Shown one piece after another: positions 17,006-25,568 of a stretch of DNA of 39,095 nt. The stretch's first letter is position 1, and each line of letters begins with the position of its first letter. The notes beneath the pieces are model-generated. The model saw only the letters and a program-made list of their open reading frames with translations, was not told the origin of the DNA and searched no databases. The stretch is from Nocardia carnea (GTDB lineage: Bacteria; Actinomycetota; Actinomycetes; Mycobacteriales; Mycobacteriaceae). Made by a program: the position numbers and the translations under genes. The DNA lies in contig NZ_JARWNW010000053.1 in the NCBI RefSeq assembly GCF_029868325.1, positions 1-39,095 of the forward strand, given 5' to 3'.

Positions 17006-17035
17006 TTAACAGCGTTACGCTAACGCCACTAACCT
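17006..17035 (+). promoter_or_regulatory. Candidate mmpL-tetR promoter
   Basis: TTAACA (17006-17011, five of six to TTGACA) and TAACCT (17030-17035, TANNNT) are 18 bases apart. The predicted start lies about 15 bases before the mmpL ATG, leaving room for the GGGGG ribosome-binding stretch. An operator-like palindrome fills the spacer. Confidence 0.45.
17011..17021. promoter_or_regulatory. Palindromic operator candidate upstream of mmpL
   Basis: AGCGTTACGCT is an 11-base palindrome with one central base, flanked by GTTAAC on the left and AAC on the right. It sits between the -35 and -10 boxes of the mmpL promoter, where a bound repressor would block transcription. The TetR regulator encoded by the second gene of the operon is the obvious candidate, which would give negative autoregulation. 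Inferred from position. Confidence 0.5.
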
Positions 17036-17056
17036 ATCGACGCGGGGGTCCTGCAC

Positions 17057-19333
17057 ATGCTGATCCGAATCGCACAACTCGTCACGAGATCTCCGCGGGC
17101 GATACTCGTCGGCGCACTGGCCGTCGCGCTGCTGTGCGGCGTCTTCGGCGCCACCGCGGCGTCGGGACTGAAATCGGGCGGATTCGTCTCCTCCGATGCC
17201 GAATCGACGCAGGCCACGGAGTTGCTCGCGGATAATTTCGAAGGCGCCGCACCCAATTACATCCTGCTGGTCGACTCCCCGGAAGGTGTCGATACACCCG
17301 CTGTACAGGCCCGGGCACAGGCGGCCGTCGATACGATTCGCGCGCATCCCGGCACCACCAGCGTCCAGTCGTACTGGACCGCGCCCTCGCCCGCGGTGGC
17401 CTCGGCACTTCGCAGCACCGACGGCAACTCCGGGCTCATCGCCGTACATCTGGCCGGCGATGAAACCCAGATGCAGGAAGCCGCGGGTGAGATCAGCGCG
17501 CAGGTGACCGGCACCACCGACGGGGTCACTATCCGGGCAGGTGGCGCGGCCGCCACCTTCCACGAGGTCAACGAGCAGATCACCCACGATCTGGCGGTCG
17601 CCGAGGCCGCCGCCATACCGCTGACCCTGATCGTGCTGATACTGGTGTTCGGCAGCCTGGTCGCGGCGTCGCTGCCACTGCTGGTCGGCTTGTTCGCGAT
17701 CGCCGCCACACTGGCGATCCTGCGGCTGTTCACGCTGTTCACCGATGTGTCCATCTACGCGATGAACCTCACCACCGCACTCGGCCTGGCACTGGCGATC
17801 GACTACAGCCTGTTCATCGTGAGCCGGTTCCGGGAGGAACTCGCGGGCGGCCTGGATCCCCGCGCCGCGACCGTGCGCGCCCTGCAGACAGCGGGCCGCA
17901 CTGTTCTGTTCTCCGCCCTCACCGTGGCACTGTCGCTGTCGGCGATGCTGGTGTTCGACCTCTACTTCCTGCGTTCGTTCGCCTATTCCGGCGTGGCGGT
18001 CGTGGTGGCCGCGGCGGCGGCCTCGGTGATCGTGCTGCCGGCGGCGCTGGTACTGCTGGGTCACCGGGTGAACGCCCTGGACTTACGCGCACCACTGCTG
18101 CGTTTGTTCGGGCGCGAGCCGGCGCCGCTGGGCGCCATGGTCCCGGAACAGACAGGCTGGTACCGGCTGGTCCTGCGGGTGATGCGGTTCGCGGTCCCGG
18201 TATCCGTGGTGATCGTGGCGCTGCTGCTGGCGCTGGGATCGCCGTTCCTGTCCGTGAAATTCGGCTACCCCGACGAGCGCGTACTCCCGGAGACCGCCGC
18301 CAGCCGGCAGGTGGGTGACGAGGTGCGGGCCGAGTTCCCGCGGGCCGATCCGGGCGGCAACACCACGATCGTGCTGGACGGCTACCAGAACGAACAGGGT
18401 GTCGGCGCCTACGCGGCCCGGTTGTCCGAAGTCGACGATGTCACGGGTGTGCTGTCCAGCGCGGGCGTCTATGTCTCCGGTAACCGGCTCGCGCCCACCC
18501 CACCGGGAATGGCCAACGACACCGGCACCTATCTGACCGTGAACACCTCCCTCGACCCGTTCTCCCCCGCCGGGGGCGATCAACTGGCGGAGCTGCGGGC
18601 GGTACCGGCACCGGCGCCCCCGCTGTTCTCCGGCGCCGCCGCGATGAACGAAGATTCCCTCGACGCACTCGCCGACCGGCTTCCCCTGGCGGCACTCCTC
18701 ATCGTGCTGGCCACGTTCGTCGTGCTCTTCCTGTTCACCGGCAGCGTGATCCTGCCGCTGAAAGCGCTACTGCTGAACACCCTTTCACTGACCGCCGCAT
18801 TCGGTGCCATGGTGTGGATATTCCAGGACGGCCACCTCGAAGGCCTGCTCGGCTTCACCGCCGTCGGCTACCTGGTGCCGACCATGCCGATCCTCATGTT
18901 CTGCCTGGCCTTCGGCCTGTCCATGGATTACGAGGTGTTCCTGCTGTCGCGGATCCGGGAGGAATGGCTGCGCCGTCGCGCCGGCCGCACCGGCGGCGAA
19001 TTCGCGGCGGAGGACAACACCGCCTCCGTCGCCATCGGCGTGGCCCGCACCGGCCGGATCTTCACCGCCGCCGCCGTGCTGATGGCCATCGTGATCGGCG
19101 CACTGGCCACCTCGCAGGTTTCGTTCATCCAGCTGATGGGGCTGGGTTTGACGTTGACGGTACTGGCCGACGCCACCATCATCCGGGCGCTGCTGGTACC
19201 GGCGCTGATGCGGATGATGGGCCCGCTCAACTGGTGGGCCCCGAAACCGCTGGCCCGCCTGCACGACCGGTTCGGGCTCGGCGAGGAAACCGAACCGCGG
19301 CCGGCCGCCGCCGAACCACCGGTGCGGGTATGA
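17057..19333 (+). CDS. MmpL/RND family transporter
   Basis: A 758-residue inner-membrane exporter of the MmpL branch of the RND superfamily, which uses the proton gradient to move lipids, siderophores or drugs outward. It has two homologous halves, each with one transmembrane helix, a periplasmic domain and a bundle of about five helices. The proton-relay Asp-Tyr pairs are intact in both halves: D249-Y250 in ALAIDYSLFIVSRFREE and D624-Y625 in FGLSMDYEVFLLSRIREEW. It lacks the long C-terminal cytosolic tail of MmpL3. ATG 17057 follows a G-rich ribosome-binding stretch. It overlaps tetR by four bases, so the regulator is co-translated. Substrate is unknown; linkage to a TetR regulator rather than to lipid synthesis genes hints at inducible efflux. 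Confidence 0.92.
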   Translation: MLIRIAQLVTRSPRAILVGALAVALLCGVFGATAASGLKSGGFVSSDAESTQATELLADNFEGAAPNYILLVDSPEGVDTPAVQARAQAAVDTIRAHPGTTSVQSYWTAPSPAVASALRSTDGNSGLIAVHLAGDETQMQEAAGEISAQVTGTTDGVTIRAGGAAATFHEVNEQITHDLAVAEAAAIPLTLIVLILVFGSLVAASLPLLVGLFAIAATLAILRLFTLFTDVSIYAMNLTTALGLALAIDYSLFIVSRFREELAGGLDPRAATVRALQTAGRTVLFSALTVALSLSAMLVFDLYFLRSFAYSGVAVVVAAAAASVIVLPAALVLLGHRVNALDLRAPLLRLFGREPAPLGAMVPEQTGWYRLVLRVMRFAVPVSVVIVALLLALGSPFLSVKFGYPDERVLPETAASRQVGDEVRAEFPRADPGGNTTIVLDGYQNEQGVGAYAARLSEVDDVTGVLSSAGVYVSGNRLAPTPPGMANDTGTYLTVNTSLDPFSPAGGDQLAELRAVPAPAPPLFSGAAAMNEDSLDALADRLPLAALLIVLATFVVLFLFTGSVILPLKALLLNTLSLTAAFGAMVWIFQDGHLEGLLGFTAVGYLVPTMPILMFCLAFGLSMDYEVFLLSRIREEWLRRRAGRTGGEFAAEDNTASVAIGVARTGRIFTAAAVLMAIVIGALATSQVSFIQLMGLGLTLTVLADATIIRALLVPALMRMMGPLNWWAPKPLARLHDRFGLGEETEPRPAAAEPPVRV

Positions 19334-20025
19334 CCGGGCGGCCGCGGTCACCGCGCGGAACCGGTGGCCGCCTACGTGCGGAAATCATCGCCGCGACACG
19401 CGAACTACTCGAACGGACGGGCAGTGTCGAGGCCGTATCCATCCGTGCGGTCGCGGGGATGGTGGGTGTCAGCGCACCGTCGATCTACCGGCATTTCGCC
19501 GATAAGGACGCGCTGATCGAGGCCGCGGTGGCCGAGGTCTTCGAGGCGTTGAACACCGCCATGCAGGCCGCGGTGGACCCGGCCGATCCGCCGCCACTGC
19601 GGCTGCGGCGGCTCGGCCTGGCCTATATCCGTTTCGCCCTCGACCATCCCGAGCAGTACCGGCTGGCCACCATCCCCACGAATACCCACGGCGCGGTGGA
19701 CCTCGTCCTGACCAGTGGTGCCTTCCGGTTCTTCGCGGCCACGGTCGAAGAGGCCATGGCGAGCGGGTTGATCGACCGCGGCGACCCGACCCCCCTGGTT
19801 CTGGAACTCTGGGCCGCCGCGCACGGTATCGCCTCCCTGCTGCTGGCGAAACCGTTCCTGCCATGGGGAGATCCGATGGCCGTGGCGGCCCGGGTGCTCG
19901 ACGCGGCCTGCGCCGGACACGTCGTCACCGAATTGATCGGTCCCGAGGCAGGTCCGGAAGAAATGACGGACTGGCTGACCGGTCTACGACACCGGGTGCG
20001 CGGCACCGGAACACCCACGGACTGA
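19330..20025 (+). CDS. TetR/AcrR family transcriptional regulator
   Basis: A 231-residue regulator. The N-terminal DNA-binding domain shows AEIIAATRELLERTG, then the helix-turn-helix VSIRAVAGMVGVSAPSIYRHFADKD at about residues 36-60. The C-terminal ligand-binding domain is helical, with LAYIRFALDHPEQYRLA and ELWAAAHGIASLLL resembling the TetR_C_13-type domain. The ATG at 19330 overlaps the mmpL stop codon. The operon layout, with a palindrome inside the mmpL promoter, suggests it represses its own operon until a ligand, perhaps an MmpL substrate, binds. It ends one base before the convergent Zn-peptidase gene. Confidence 0.92.
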   Translation: MTGRPRSPRGTGGRLRAEIIAATRELLERTGSVEAVSIRAVAGMVGVSAPSIYRHFADKDALIEAAVAEVFEALNTAMQAAVDPADPPPLRLRRLGLAYIRFALDHPEQYRLATIPTNTHGAVDLVLTSGAFRFFAATVEEAMASGLIDRGDPTPLVLELWAAAHGIASLLLAKPFLPWGDPMAVAARVLDAACAGHVVTELIGPEAGPEEMTDWLTGLRHRVRGTGTPTD

Positions 20026-20026
20026 T

Positions 20027-21184
20027 TCAGCTCACCGCATCATCCGGCGCGGTGAACGTATTGCACTGGGCCGTCCGGTTGTGCTCTACACCGAGCCCGA
20101 ACCAGCGGCCACCGTTCTCCGGCGTGCCGTGATCGCGCATATCGCCGCTTTGATCACCACGGTTGTCGGCGTCGGTGCGCGCCTGCGACATCTGTTCGGC
20201 GGTCAGCGAACCACCGTCGGCCGAGGACACCAGGTACATACCGTCGAAACAGTTGGCCTGCAGCTCGACCCGCCGCGACAGCTCCAGGCCGTCCGGGCTC
20301 TGCGCACCCACATCGACACGTTCACCATTGGCCGCGAGCAGGATGCCGGACAGGTTCTGGATGTGGTGGCCGTATTCGTGCGCGAACACCGACAGGTAGA
20401 CCACCCAGTTGTCCCCGTAGTAATCGGTTTGCAGCTGGCTGATCGGCATATACACGGTGCGATTGGCGGGACAGTAGAAGGCGGCGAAATTACTGGTCGA
20501 GCCGGTGCACGGGGTCGATATGCCGTCCGTGGTGGCCGATACCTCGACGGTCGGCGGTTCGAACGGCAATCCCGCGGCTTCCAGTACCGGCCGCCACGCC
20601 GCCTCCAGGCATTTCTCGGCGCTGCCGAAAAAGGCGCGCGCCGTTTTCTCGTCGGTCGACCACTCGGTGTAGGGACAGTCGGCGGGGATGAGGGTCGCGT
20701 CGGTATCGATGAGCAGCGGGTTGGTGCCGGTCTCGGACGGTCCGGTCACGCCCGTGTCGTAACCGCGGTCGGGTTGCGGTCCGAGCACGCTCAGGCCACC
20801 CGAATCCAGTGCTCCGCGGGCCAATGCCGCCACCACGAACGCGATGATCGCCAGAAGTATCCACAGCGTCCGGGCGCCACCACGCCGCGGCCGGGGCGCA
20901 CGGCCACGCGGCGGCCGCTGCGGGACGGGCGGTGGCATGGGCGGGGCGACGATCGGCCGGTATCCCGGTATCGGACCACGCTGCGGCGGCGGACCGGGCC
21001 GCGGCGGATAACCGGGCCGCTGCTGCGGCGGATAGCCCGGCGCGGCCGGATATCCCGGGCGCATACCGTGCGGTGGCGGCTGCTGCGGCCGGCCCGGCGG
21101 GGGGCCGTACGGCGGACGCCCGTGTGATGGGAGCGGCTGTCTACCAGGAGGAACCGGTCCACGTTCATAAGGTGGTCGAGTCAC
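20027..21184 (-). CDS. Membrane-anchored neutral zinc metallopeptidase (YpfJ family)
   Basis: A 385-residue protein of the YpfJ/neutral zinc metallopeptidase family (Pfam Zn_peptidase). It has a cytoplasmic N-terminal tail of about 100 residues made of Pro, Gly, Gln and Tyr repeats. One transmembrane helix follows (TLWILLAIIAFVVAALA), then the extracytoplasmic catalytic domain. The zinc motif HEYGH is at about 269-273. Cysteines in the outer domain could form a disulphide. Start GTG 21184 has AGAGGGA upstream; the frame runs to 21241 without family support. Physiological substrates of this family are largely unknown. It is divergent from the DUF2207 gene, sharing about 77 bases of promoter region. 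The Pro-rich tail resembles those of the RDD and DUF4190 proteins later in the window. Confidence 0.88.
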   Translation of the reverse strand: MTRPPYERGPVPPGRQPLPSHGRPPYGPPPGRPQQPPPHGMRPGYPAAPGYPPQQRPGYPPRPGPPPQRGPIPGYRPIVAPPMPPPVPQRPPRGRAPRPRRGGARTLWILLAIIAFVVAALARGALDSGGLSVLGPQPDRGYDTGVTGPSETGTNPLLIDTDATLIPADCPYTEWSTDEKTARAFFGSAEKCLEAAWRPVLEAAGLPFEPPTVEVSATTDGISTPCTGSTSNFAAFYCPANRTVYMPISQLQTDYYGDNWVVYLSVFAHEYGHHIQNLSGILLAANGERVDVGAQSPDGLELSRRVELQANCFDGMYLVSSADGGSLTAEQMSQARTDADNRGDQSGDMRDHGTPENGGRWFGLGVEHNRTAQCNTFTAPDDAVS

Positions 21185-21247
21185 TCCCCCGGTCCCTCTC
21201 GAATTCTCCGAACGCCAACAGCCGCTGACGCAGGATAGCAAGCTGTC

Positions 21248-21261
21248 TAAAGTTACGGACC
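21248..21261 (+). promoter_or_regulatory. Candidate -10 box of the DUF2207 gene
   Basis: TAAAGT (21248-21253, TANNNT) ends eight bases before the ATG at 21262, so transcription would begin at or one to two bases before the start codon. No Shine-Dalgarno is evident. A near-leaderless message is inferred. Confidence 0.35.
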
Positions 21262-22860
21262 ATGCTCACTTTTCGGGGGGGCGCCGCGGCGCTACTACTC
21301 GCACTGACCGGATTGTTCACCCTGTTCACGCCCACCGCCCGGGCACAGGAACCCGCCGGTGTGATTCTGAACCTGGACATGACACTCAGCCGCGAGGGCG
21401 TCCTCGAGGTGACCGAGCGGGTGACCGTCCCACCCGGTGAGCAATTCACCATGTCCCTGCCGCTGCGGGTGCAGATCAGTGAGGATTCCGAACGCCGGTT
21501 CGCGGTCACCGATATCGAAACGACCGGTCCCGGAACCGCGCAGGTGGCCGATGACCTGTTCACCATCGAGGCCGGGCCCGGCGAATCGACCTTCCGCTAC
21601 TCGGTGCAGAACACCGTCAGCGACGCCGAAGGCAGCCAGGTGTTCCGCTGGTTCGGGGTGCTCAACGTCGATATCGCCGAAATCCACGCGAGTCTGATCA
21701 GCCCCAGTTTCGAAATGGGCATCGTGGACTGCCTGCTGGGGCCGATCGGTAACACGCGGCCCTGCGCCCAGGTGCACATCGAACCCGACGGGGTGCTGTA
21801 CCTGGACCAAACGAACCTGCGCAAGGGCGAATCGGTCGACCTCACGCTGCAGATCCCGCCCGGCACCGTACCGTCGAACGCCGATATCAGCGGACCCGGC
21901 AACTCGCCGTTCGCGATCACCGGTCCGGTCCTCATCGCTTTCGCCCTGCTGCTGGCCGCCTTGGCTGCACTCGCCGCCTATATCGTCTGGGCCCGCCGGC
22001 AGACCGGTGCCGCCGAACCGATGCAGCCGCTGGTCCACGCCGAGGGCCGCACCCAGTTCAGCTCCCCCGCGGGCATCCTGCCCGGCGAAGCGGGAGTTCT
22101 GCTCGACGGGCACGCCGATACCACCGATATCGCCGCCACCGTCGTCGACCTGGCGGTGCGCAATTACCTCTGGATCGGGCGCATCGGCGAAACCCAGTGG
22201 CGGATGATCCGGGTCAACCCGGCCGACGACCAGCTGCGGGCCTACGAGCGAGCGATCTACGACGCTCTGCTCCCCGCGGGTACCGACGAGGTCACGGTCG
22301 CCGATCTGGGTGCCCCGGGCCGGCTCACGACCGAACCACTACGCGGCACGATGCTCGGCGACGCGGTGGAACGTGGCGCGTTCATCGACCCGGCGCGCCG
22401 CCGCATCCCGCTCTGGCTCGGCGCAGCCCTGATCGTGCTCGGGGCCGGGGTAACCATCGCCGCGGCGCTGCTTTCCGGCCACGCGCTGGTGGGCGTTGCG
22501 ATCGCACTCGCCGGCGCCGGACTGCTCGCCGCCCAGCGCTTCCTGCCCACCCGCACCGCCTACGGGCGCGCACTCACCGGCCAGGTGCGCGGACTGCAAC
22601 AGGGCCTGGAACAGGTGAACAGCGCGCAGATCCCCGCCGGCGACCGGGAACTGGTGTTCTCCCGCGGACTGCCCTACATGATCGTCTGGAGCCGCGCCGA
22701 CAACTGGGTGCGCACGTTCCGCGATATCGACCCGTCCGCCGACGACGATCCCGGTCTGTACTGGTTCGGCGGTTTCGAGGGCGACCGGGACCTGCACCGG
22801 TTCGCCGGGCACTTCCCGTACTTCATCACCGCGGTGGAAGGCGTGTTCTCGGCGCGCTGA
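21262..22860 (+). CDS. DUF2207 family membrane protein
   Basis: A 532-residue protein matching the DUF2207 (predicted membrane protein) layout. A signal peptide (residues 1-28, ending TARAQ) precedes an extracytoplasmic beta-rich domain with DMTLSREGVLEVTERVTV. A transmembrane helix follows at about 215-235 (VLIAFALLLAALAALAAYIVW). The cytoplasmic part contains ATVVDLAVRNYLWI, then two more hydrophobic helices (LWLGAALIVLGAGVTIAA and ALVGVAIALAGAGLLAA). It ends in a domain with LPYMIVWSRADNW. The function of the family is unknown. It shares a divergent promoter with the membrane Zn-peptidase, so the two may act together at the envelope, though this is only neighbourhood inference. Confidence 0.85.
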   Translation: MLTFRGGAAALLLALTGLFTLFTPTARAQEPAGVILNLDMTLSREGVLEVTERVTVPPGEQFTMSLPLRVQISEDSERRFAVTDIETTGPGTAQVADDLFTIEAGPGESTFRYSVQNTVSDAEGSQVFRWFGVLNVDIAEIHASLISPSFEMGIVDCLLGPIGNTRPCAQVHIEPDGVLYLDQTNLRKGESVDLTLQIPPGTVPSNADISGPGNSPFAITGPVLIAFALLLAALAALAAYIVWARRQTGAAEPMQPLVHAEGRTQFSSPAGILPGEAGVLLDGHADTTDIAATVVDLAVRNYLWIGRIGETQWRMIRVNPADDQLRAYERAIYDALLPAGTDEVTVADLGAPGRLTTEPLRGTMLGDAVERGAFIDPARRRIPLWLGAALIVLGAGVTIAAALLSGHALVGVAIALAGAGLLAAQRFLPTRTAYGRALTGQVRGLQQGLEQVNSAQIPAGDRELVFSRGLPYMIVWSRADNWVRTFRDIDPSADDDPGLYWFGGFEGDRDLHRFAGHFPYFITAVEGVFSAR

Positions 22861-23095
22861 CGTGCGGGCCCTGTTCTTGCGGTCCCACTCCGATCTCCAC
22901 CATTGCGAACCCCGCTCGCGGGTGCGATCGCGAACTCGAATCGACCCGAGACCGGGCAGAGCCACCGAGCGTTGGATGCCGTGATCACCGACCGGATCGC
23001 GGACCGTCCGATATGGCGTGTCTGCCCGGCAGGAAGCTGCCGGCTTGCACCCTGTCGGTGCCGGTGAAACTGTCCCGGACGGCGTAGGAAACCGA

Positions 23096-23124
23096 GGTGC
23101 ATACCCCGGGTCGGGGTATGCACC
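23096..23124 (-). terminator. Perfect 12-bp hairpin between DUF2207 and ROK genes
   Basis: Arms 23096-23107 (GGTGCATACCCC) and 23113-23124 pair perfectly around a five-base loop. It lies 27 bases beyond the ROK stop codon and in the same gap as the end of DUF2207. The minus strand continues TCGGTTTCC, weakly T-rich, so it fits best as the ROK terminator, possibly bidirectional. The rest of the gap 22861-23095 holds no gene I can support. Confidence 0.7.
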
Positions 23125-23150
23125 GACAACGCCCGAAAACCGCGGTGCTG

Positions 23151-24431
23151 TCAGGCCTGGATACGGCGCAGCGCAGCAACAGGATCGGCGTAAAGGGCGC
23201 TCAGCGAAGTGACCACGGCCGCGAACTCCTGCACCTTCGACGCGTAGCCGGTGACACGGATATCGGTGGGCGGCAGTACCGTCGCCTCGTTGAACGAGTG
23301 CGCCACATGCGCCAGGCCGGGACGATAGGTGGTGAAGGCCTGTCCGCCGAGCACCACACGGTCCGGGTTCAGCATATCCCGCACCAGGGCGACCGTCCGC
23401 CCGAGCACGGTGGCGCGTTCGGCGAGCAGCTCGCGGGCCGGTTGCGAACCATTTACCGCGGCGCGGTAGAGATCGCCGATGGTGGAACTGGCTTTTCCGT
23501 TGTACGCGGGAATGATTCCGCGGCCCACCGCACGCGCGTGCAGCGCGCGATCGCTGACGGTGGCCTCCAGGCAGCCGCGACGGCCGCACTGGCATTCGAC
23601 ATCGGAGCCGGTCGGAAGGTGCGCAATCGAACCCGGACCGTTGTTCGGGGTGTGCACGCGACCGTCCAGGGTTACCGAAATTCCCACCATCTCACGGACA
23701 TAGAAGTACAGGCTGCTGCCGTGCGCGGGCGCTTGTTCCGGCCCCTCGGGCGAATCCTGCTGTCCGCCGGGCAACAAGAGCTCCGCCGCGGCCATCGCCT
23801 CGACATGGGGCGCCACCGAGATCGGCAGGCCGAGCACCTCGCTGAACACCGCACCCACCGGCGCCGCCTGCCAGCCGAGTTTCGGATGGTCGACCACGCC
23901 GGTGCTCGGATCGACCCGGCCGCCGATCGCCACGCCCACCCATAGCGGAGTGCGCCGATACCAGCGCTGCAGAAAGGATTTCGCGCTGTGCGCGACAGTT
24001 TTCACCGCGAACTCCTGACCGGTCTGCGGAGTGGCGATGGTGAGCCCGCCGAGGATGCGCCCTCGTAGATCGGCGACCACGATGCGGGTGGACGCAGAGC
24101 CGATATGGATACCCAGGGTGCCGAAGGTGTCGATATCCACCTCGAACGGAACGCGGGGCCGCCCGACCGCACCGGAGGCGGTCAGGTCGGCACGTTCGCG
24201 CAGCAGTCCGGCGGTGAGCAGCGCGGAAACCTGGCGATTGACGGTGGCGATACTCAATCCGGTGGCGCGGGCGGTTTTATCGCGGAACACCGGCCCGGTG
24301 GTGGCCGACCGCAGCACGGCGGCGGCGGGGTTATCGGAGATCCGCAGGTCCGGAGGCACGACGGGCCGGGGAACACGGGTACGGGTGGTGGAAGCCTGCG
24401 ACGCAATGCGTTCGGCGGTGCGGACAGCCAT
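23151..24431 (-). CDS. ROK family transcriptional regulator (Rv0485-like)
   Basis: A 426-residue ROK-type repressor. The N-terminal winged helix-turn-helix lies at about 50-100 (ARATGLSIATVNRQVSALL, then GLLRERADL). The sugar-kinase-like ROK domain carries the zinc motif CQCGRRGCLEA (C280, C282, C287). Catalytic kinase residues look degenerate: the usual acidic residue of the phosphate loop (DxG) is His in IHIGSAS, and the NDANA-type Asp position reads PHVEAMAA. So it should be a regulator, not a kinase. ATG 24431 has GAGGAAA upstream. M. tuberculosis Rv0485, a ROK protein of similar length, is reported to control a PE/PPE pair. Here the gene faces an ESX cargo/EspG cassette, so the same type of control is likely. 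An 18-bp palindrome lies 142 bases upstream. Confidence 0.87.
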   Translation of the reverse strand: MAVRTAERIASQASTTRTRVPRPVVPPDLRISDNPAAAVLRSATTGPVFRDKTARATGLSIATVNRQVSALLTAGLLRERADLTASGAVGRPRVPFEVDIDTFGTLGIHIGSASTRIVVADLRGRILGGLTIATPQTGQEFAVKTVAHSAKSFLQRWYRRTPLWVGVAIGGRVDPSTGVVDHPKLGWQAAPVGAVFSEVLGLPISVAPHVEAMAAAELLLPGGQQDSPEGPEQAPAHGSSLYFYVREMVGISVTLDGRVHTPNNGPGSIAHLPTGSDVECQCGRRGCLEATVSDRALHARAVGRGIIPAYNGKASSTIGDLYRAAVNGSQPARELLAERATVLGRTVALVRDMLNPDRVVLGGQAFTTYRPGLAHVAHSFNEATVLPPTDIRVTGYASKVQEFAAVVTSLSALYADPVAALRRIQA

Positions 24432-24572
24432 ATGATTTCCTCGATTATTCCGGCTACGCCGGTATATGCCTACAGATGCTGCAACGAGGCGGCGAGTGGA
24501 TCGGAATCGCTCAACCGCGGCGGCGGGAGCAACACAACTCACGGCTCAGCGGCAAGCGCAGACCGAGCGCGG

Positions 24573-24590
24573 CGGTCACATATGTGACCG
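24573..24590. promoter_or_regulatory. Perfect 18-bp palindrome, operator candidate
   Basis: CGGTCACATATGTGACCG is its own reverse complement over all 18 bases. It lies 142 bases upstream of the ROK start, next to an AT-rich stretch (24617-24637) that could contain promoters. A dimeric regulator is expected to bind; ROK autoregulation is one option. It is not a consensus CRP site, whose half-sites face the other way (TGTGA-N6-TCACA). Confidence 0.6.
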
Positions 24591-24860
24591 GCTTCGGTGT
24601 GGTGCCGCTGGTAGACATAACAAATAAATTAACACCCGCTACGGCGCCGCTCCAAGAGATTCGTTCGCGCCGCATCCGGAATCCGGGCGTTTCTCCAGCT
24701 CAGGGACTGATTCTCGGCGAGCCGTCCGGCCGCGGCACATCGGTCGCCCGCCTGGACCGGCGACCGGAAAATGTGTCCGGGAGGCATGACCGGACGACCG
24801 TATCCGCCGGTTGTCCGATATCCGCAAACATCGGGTCGATCACCGGCGTCCGGCGCTCGC

Positions 24861-24942
24861 ATATTCCCCGAGAATTTCCGGAGAATATTCTTGCAGGGCG
24901 AATGCCGACATATTGTCCGGAATTATCCGGGGAATATTCTCC
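24861..24942. promoter_or_regulatory. Cluster of GAATATTC palindromes upstream of the ESX cassette
   Basis: Two copies of a near-palindrome, GGAGAATATTCTTG (24880-24893) and GGGGAATATTCTCC (24929-24942), have centres 49 bases apart. A partial inverted copy, ATATTCCCC, lies at 24861-24869, and CCGAGAAT at 24868-24875. They lie 150-230 bases before the first cassette gene and are far more AT-rich than their surroundings. This looks like a multi-site operator. The binding protein is unknown; the ROK regulator is the nearest candidate. Confidence 0.5.
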
Positions 24943-25090
24943 ATGACGGCACGGAGAATCGGCGCCGGCGTCCGGCCAGGCCCACCCGGCCCCGGAACGA
25001 TCCCGCACACGGGGCACATCGACCCTGGTCCGGGACCTTTTCCGCTGATATGCTCCGACCACGAGGCGGGGAGTCCGAAGGGGGAAGACG

Positions 25091-25465
25091 ATGTCCGTAC
25101 CAGAACTGGGGCAGCAGGCGGGGATTCGGCTGTACGAATCCGCGCGGGCCGGGGAATTCCATATGTCGGCGGATGCGGCCCGCGAACTCGCCGCCTCCTG
25201 CGATCGGCTCGTCGAACGCGTGCAGCAGGCCAGAACCGGCGCCGCGGACCTCACCCGGGTGTCCGGGTTTCCGGACCTTCCCTCGGGACGGGCGCTGACC
25301 GCGGGGTTCGACACGAAGGGCCGGGAGCTCTTCGAGATACTCGACGCTTTCGAACAGGCCACCCTCCGCCACAAGGCTGCCTACCTGGCCGCGGCGGCAC
25401 TGTTCGACGAGGCCGATGCGGCGAACGGCGCTGCTCTGGCCGCTGCGCTGGCGGATACCCCCTGA
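25091..25465 (+). CDS. Small helical protein, first gene of ESX-type cargo cassette
   Basis: A 124-residue, mainly helical protein without a signal peptide. It reads as two long amphipathic helices (about 25-52 and 75-118) joined by a segment with SGFPDLPSG, which is like the helical-hairpin proteins secreted by ESX systems. It lacks a true WXG motif and no clear YxxxD/E secretion signal is visible, so membership of the WXG100/PE superfamily is inference from shape and neighbours. ATG 25091 has a strong GGGGAAG upstream. It is followed after 103 bases by a PPE-like gene and then espG. I expect it to be the PE- or Esx-like partner of the PPE-like protein, but it could be an unrelated cassette protein. 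Confidence 0.7.
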   Translation: MSVPELGQQAGIRLYESARAGEFHMSADAARELAASCDRLVERVQQARTGAADLTRVSGFPDLPSGRALTAGFDTKGRELFEILDAFEQATLRHKAAYLAAAALFDEADAANGAALAAALADTP

Positions 25466-25568
25466 AGTACGGCATCATATCGAAACACGCAGGGGTGCAA
25501 AAGAATTGAAACCACCGGTCCGGATCGCGTTTTCGGCGTTCGCGGACCGACAGGCAAGGGGGCCGACC

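Larger units (their letters stand above)
24432..25090. other. 659-base divergent regulatory region between ROK gene and ESX cassette
   Basis: No gene is supported here; short open frames on both strands show no family resemblance. The region is unusually long, has AT-rich islands (about 24617-24637 and 24858-24943), and holds several palindromes listed separately. It must contain the promoters of the ROK gene and the cassette. Confidence 0.65.

Noticed and set aside
23151..24431. Annotating the ROK protein as a glucokinase
   Set aside because: It has an N-terminal winged helix and lacks the expected acidic catalytic residues, so a regulator fits better.
24573..24590. Reading the 18-bp palindrome as a CRP/cAMP receptor site
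   Set aside because: The half-sites are in the opposite order to TGTGA-N6-TCACA, so only a generic dimeric operator is claimed.
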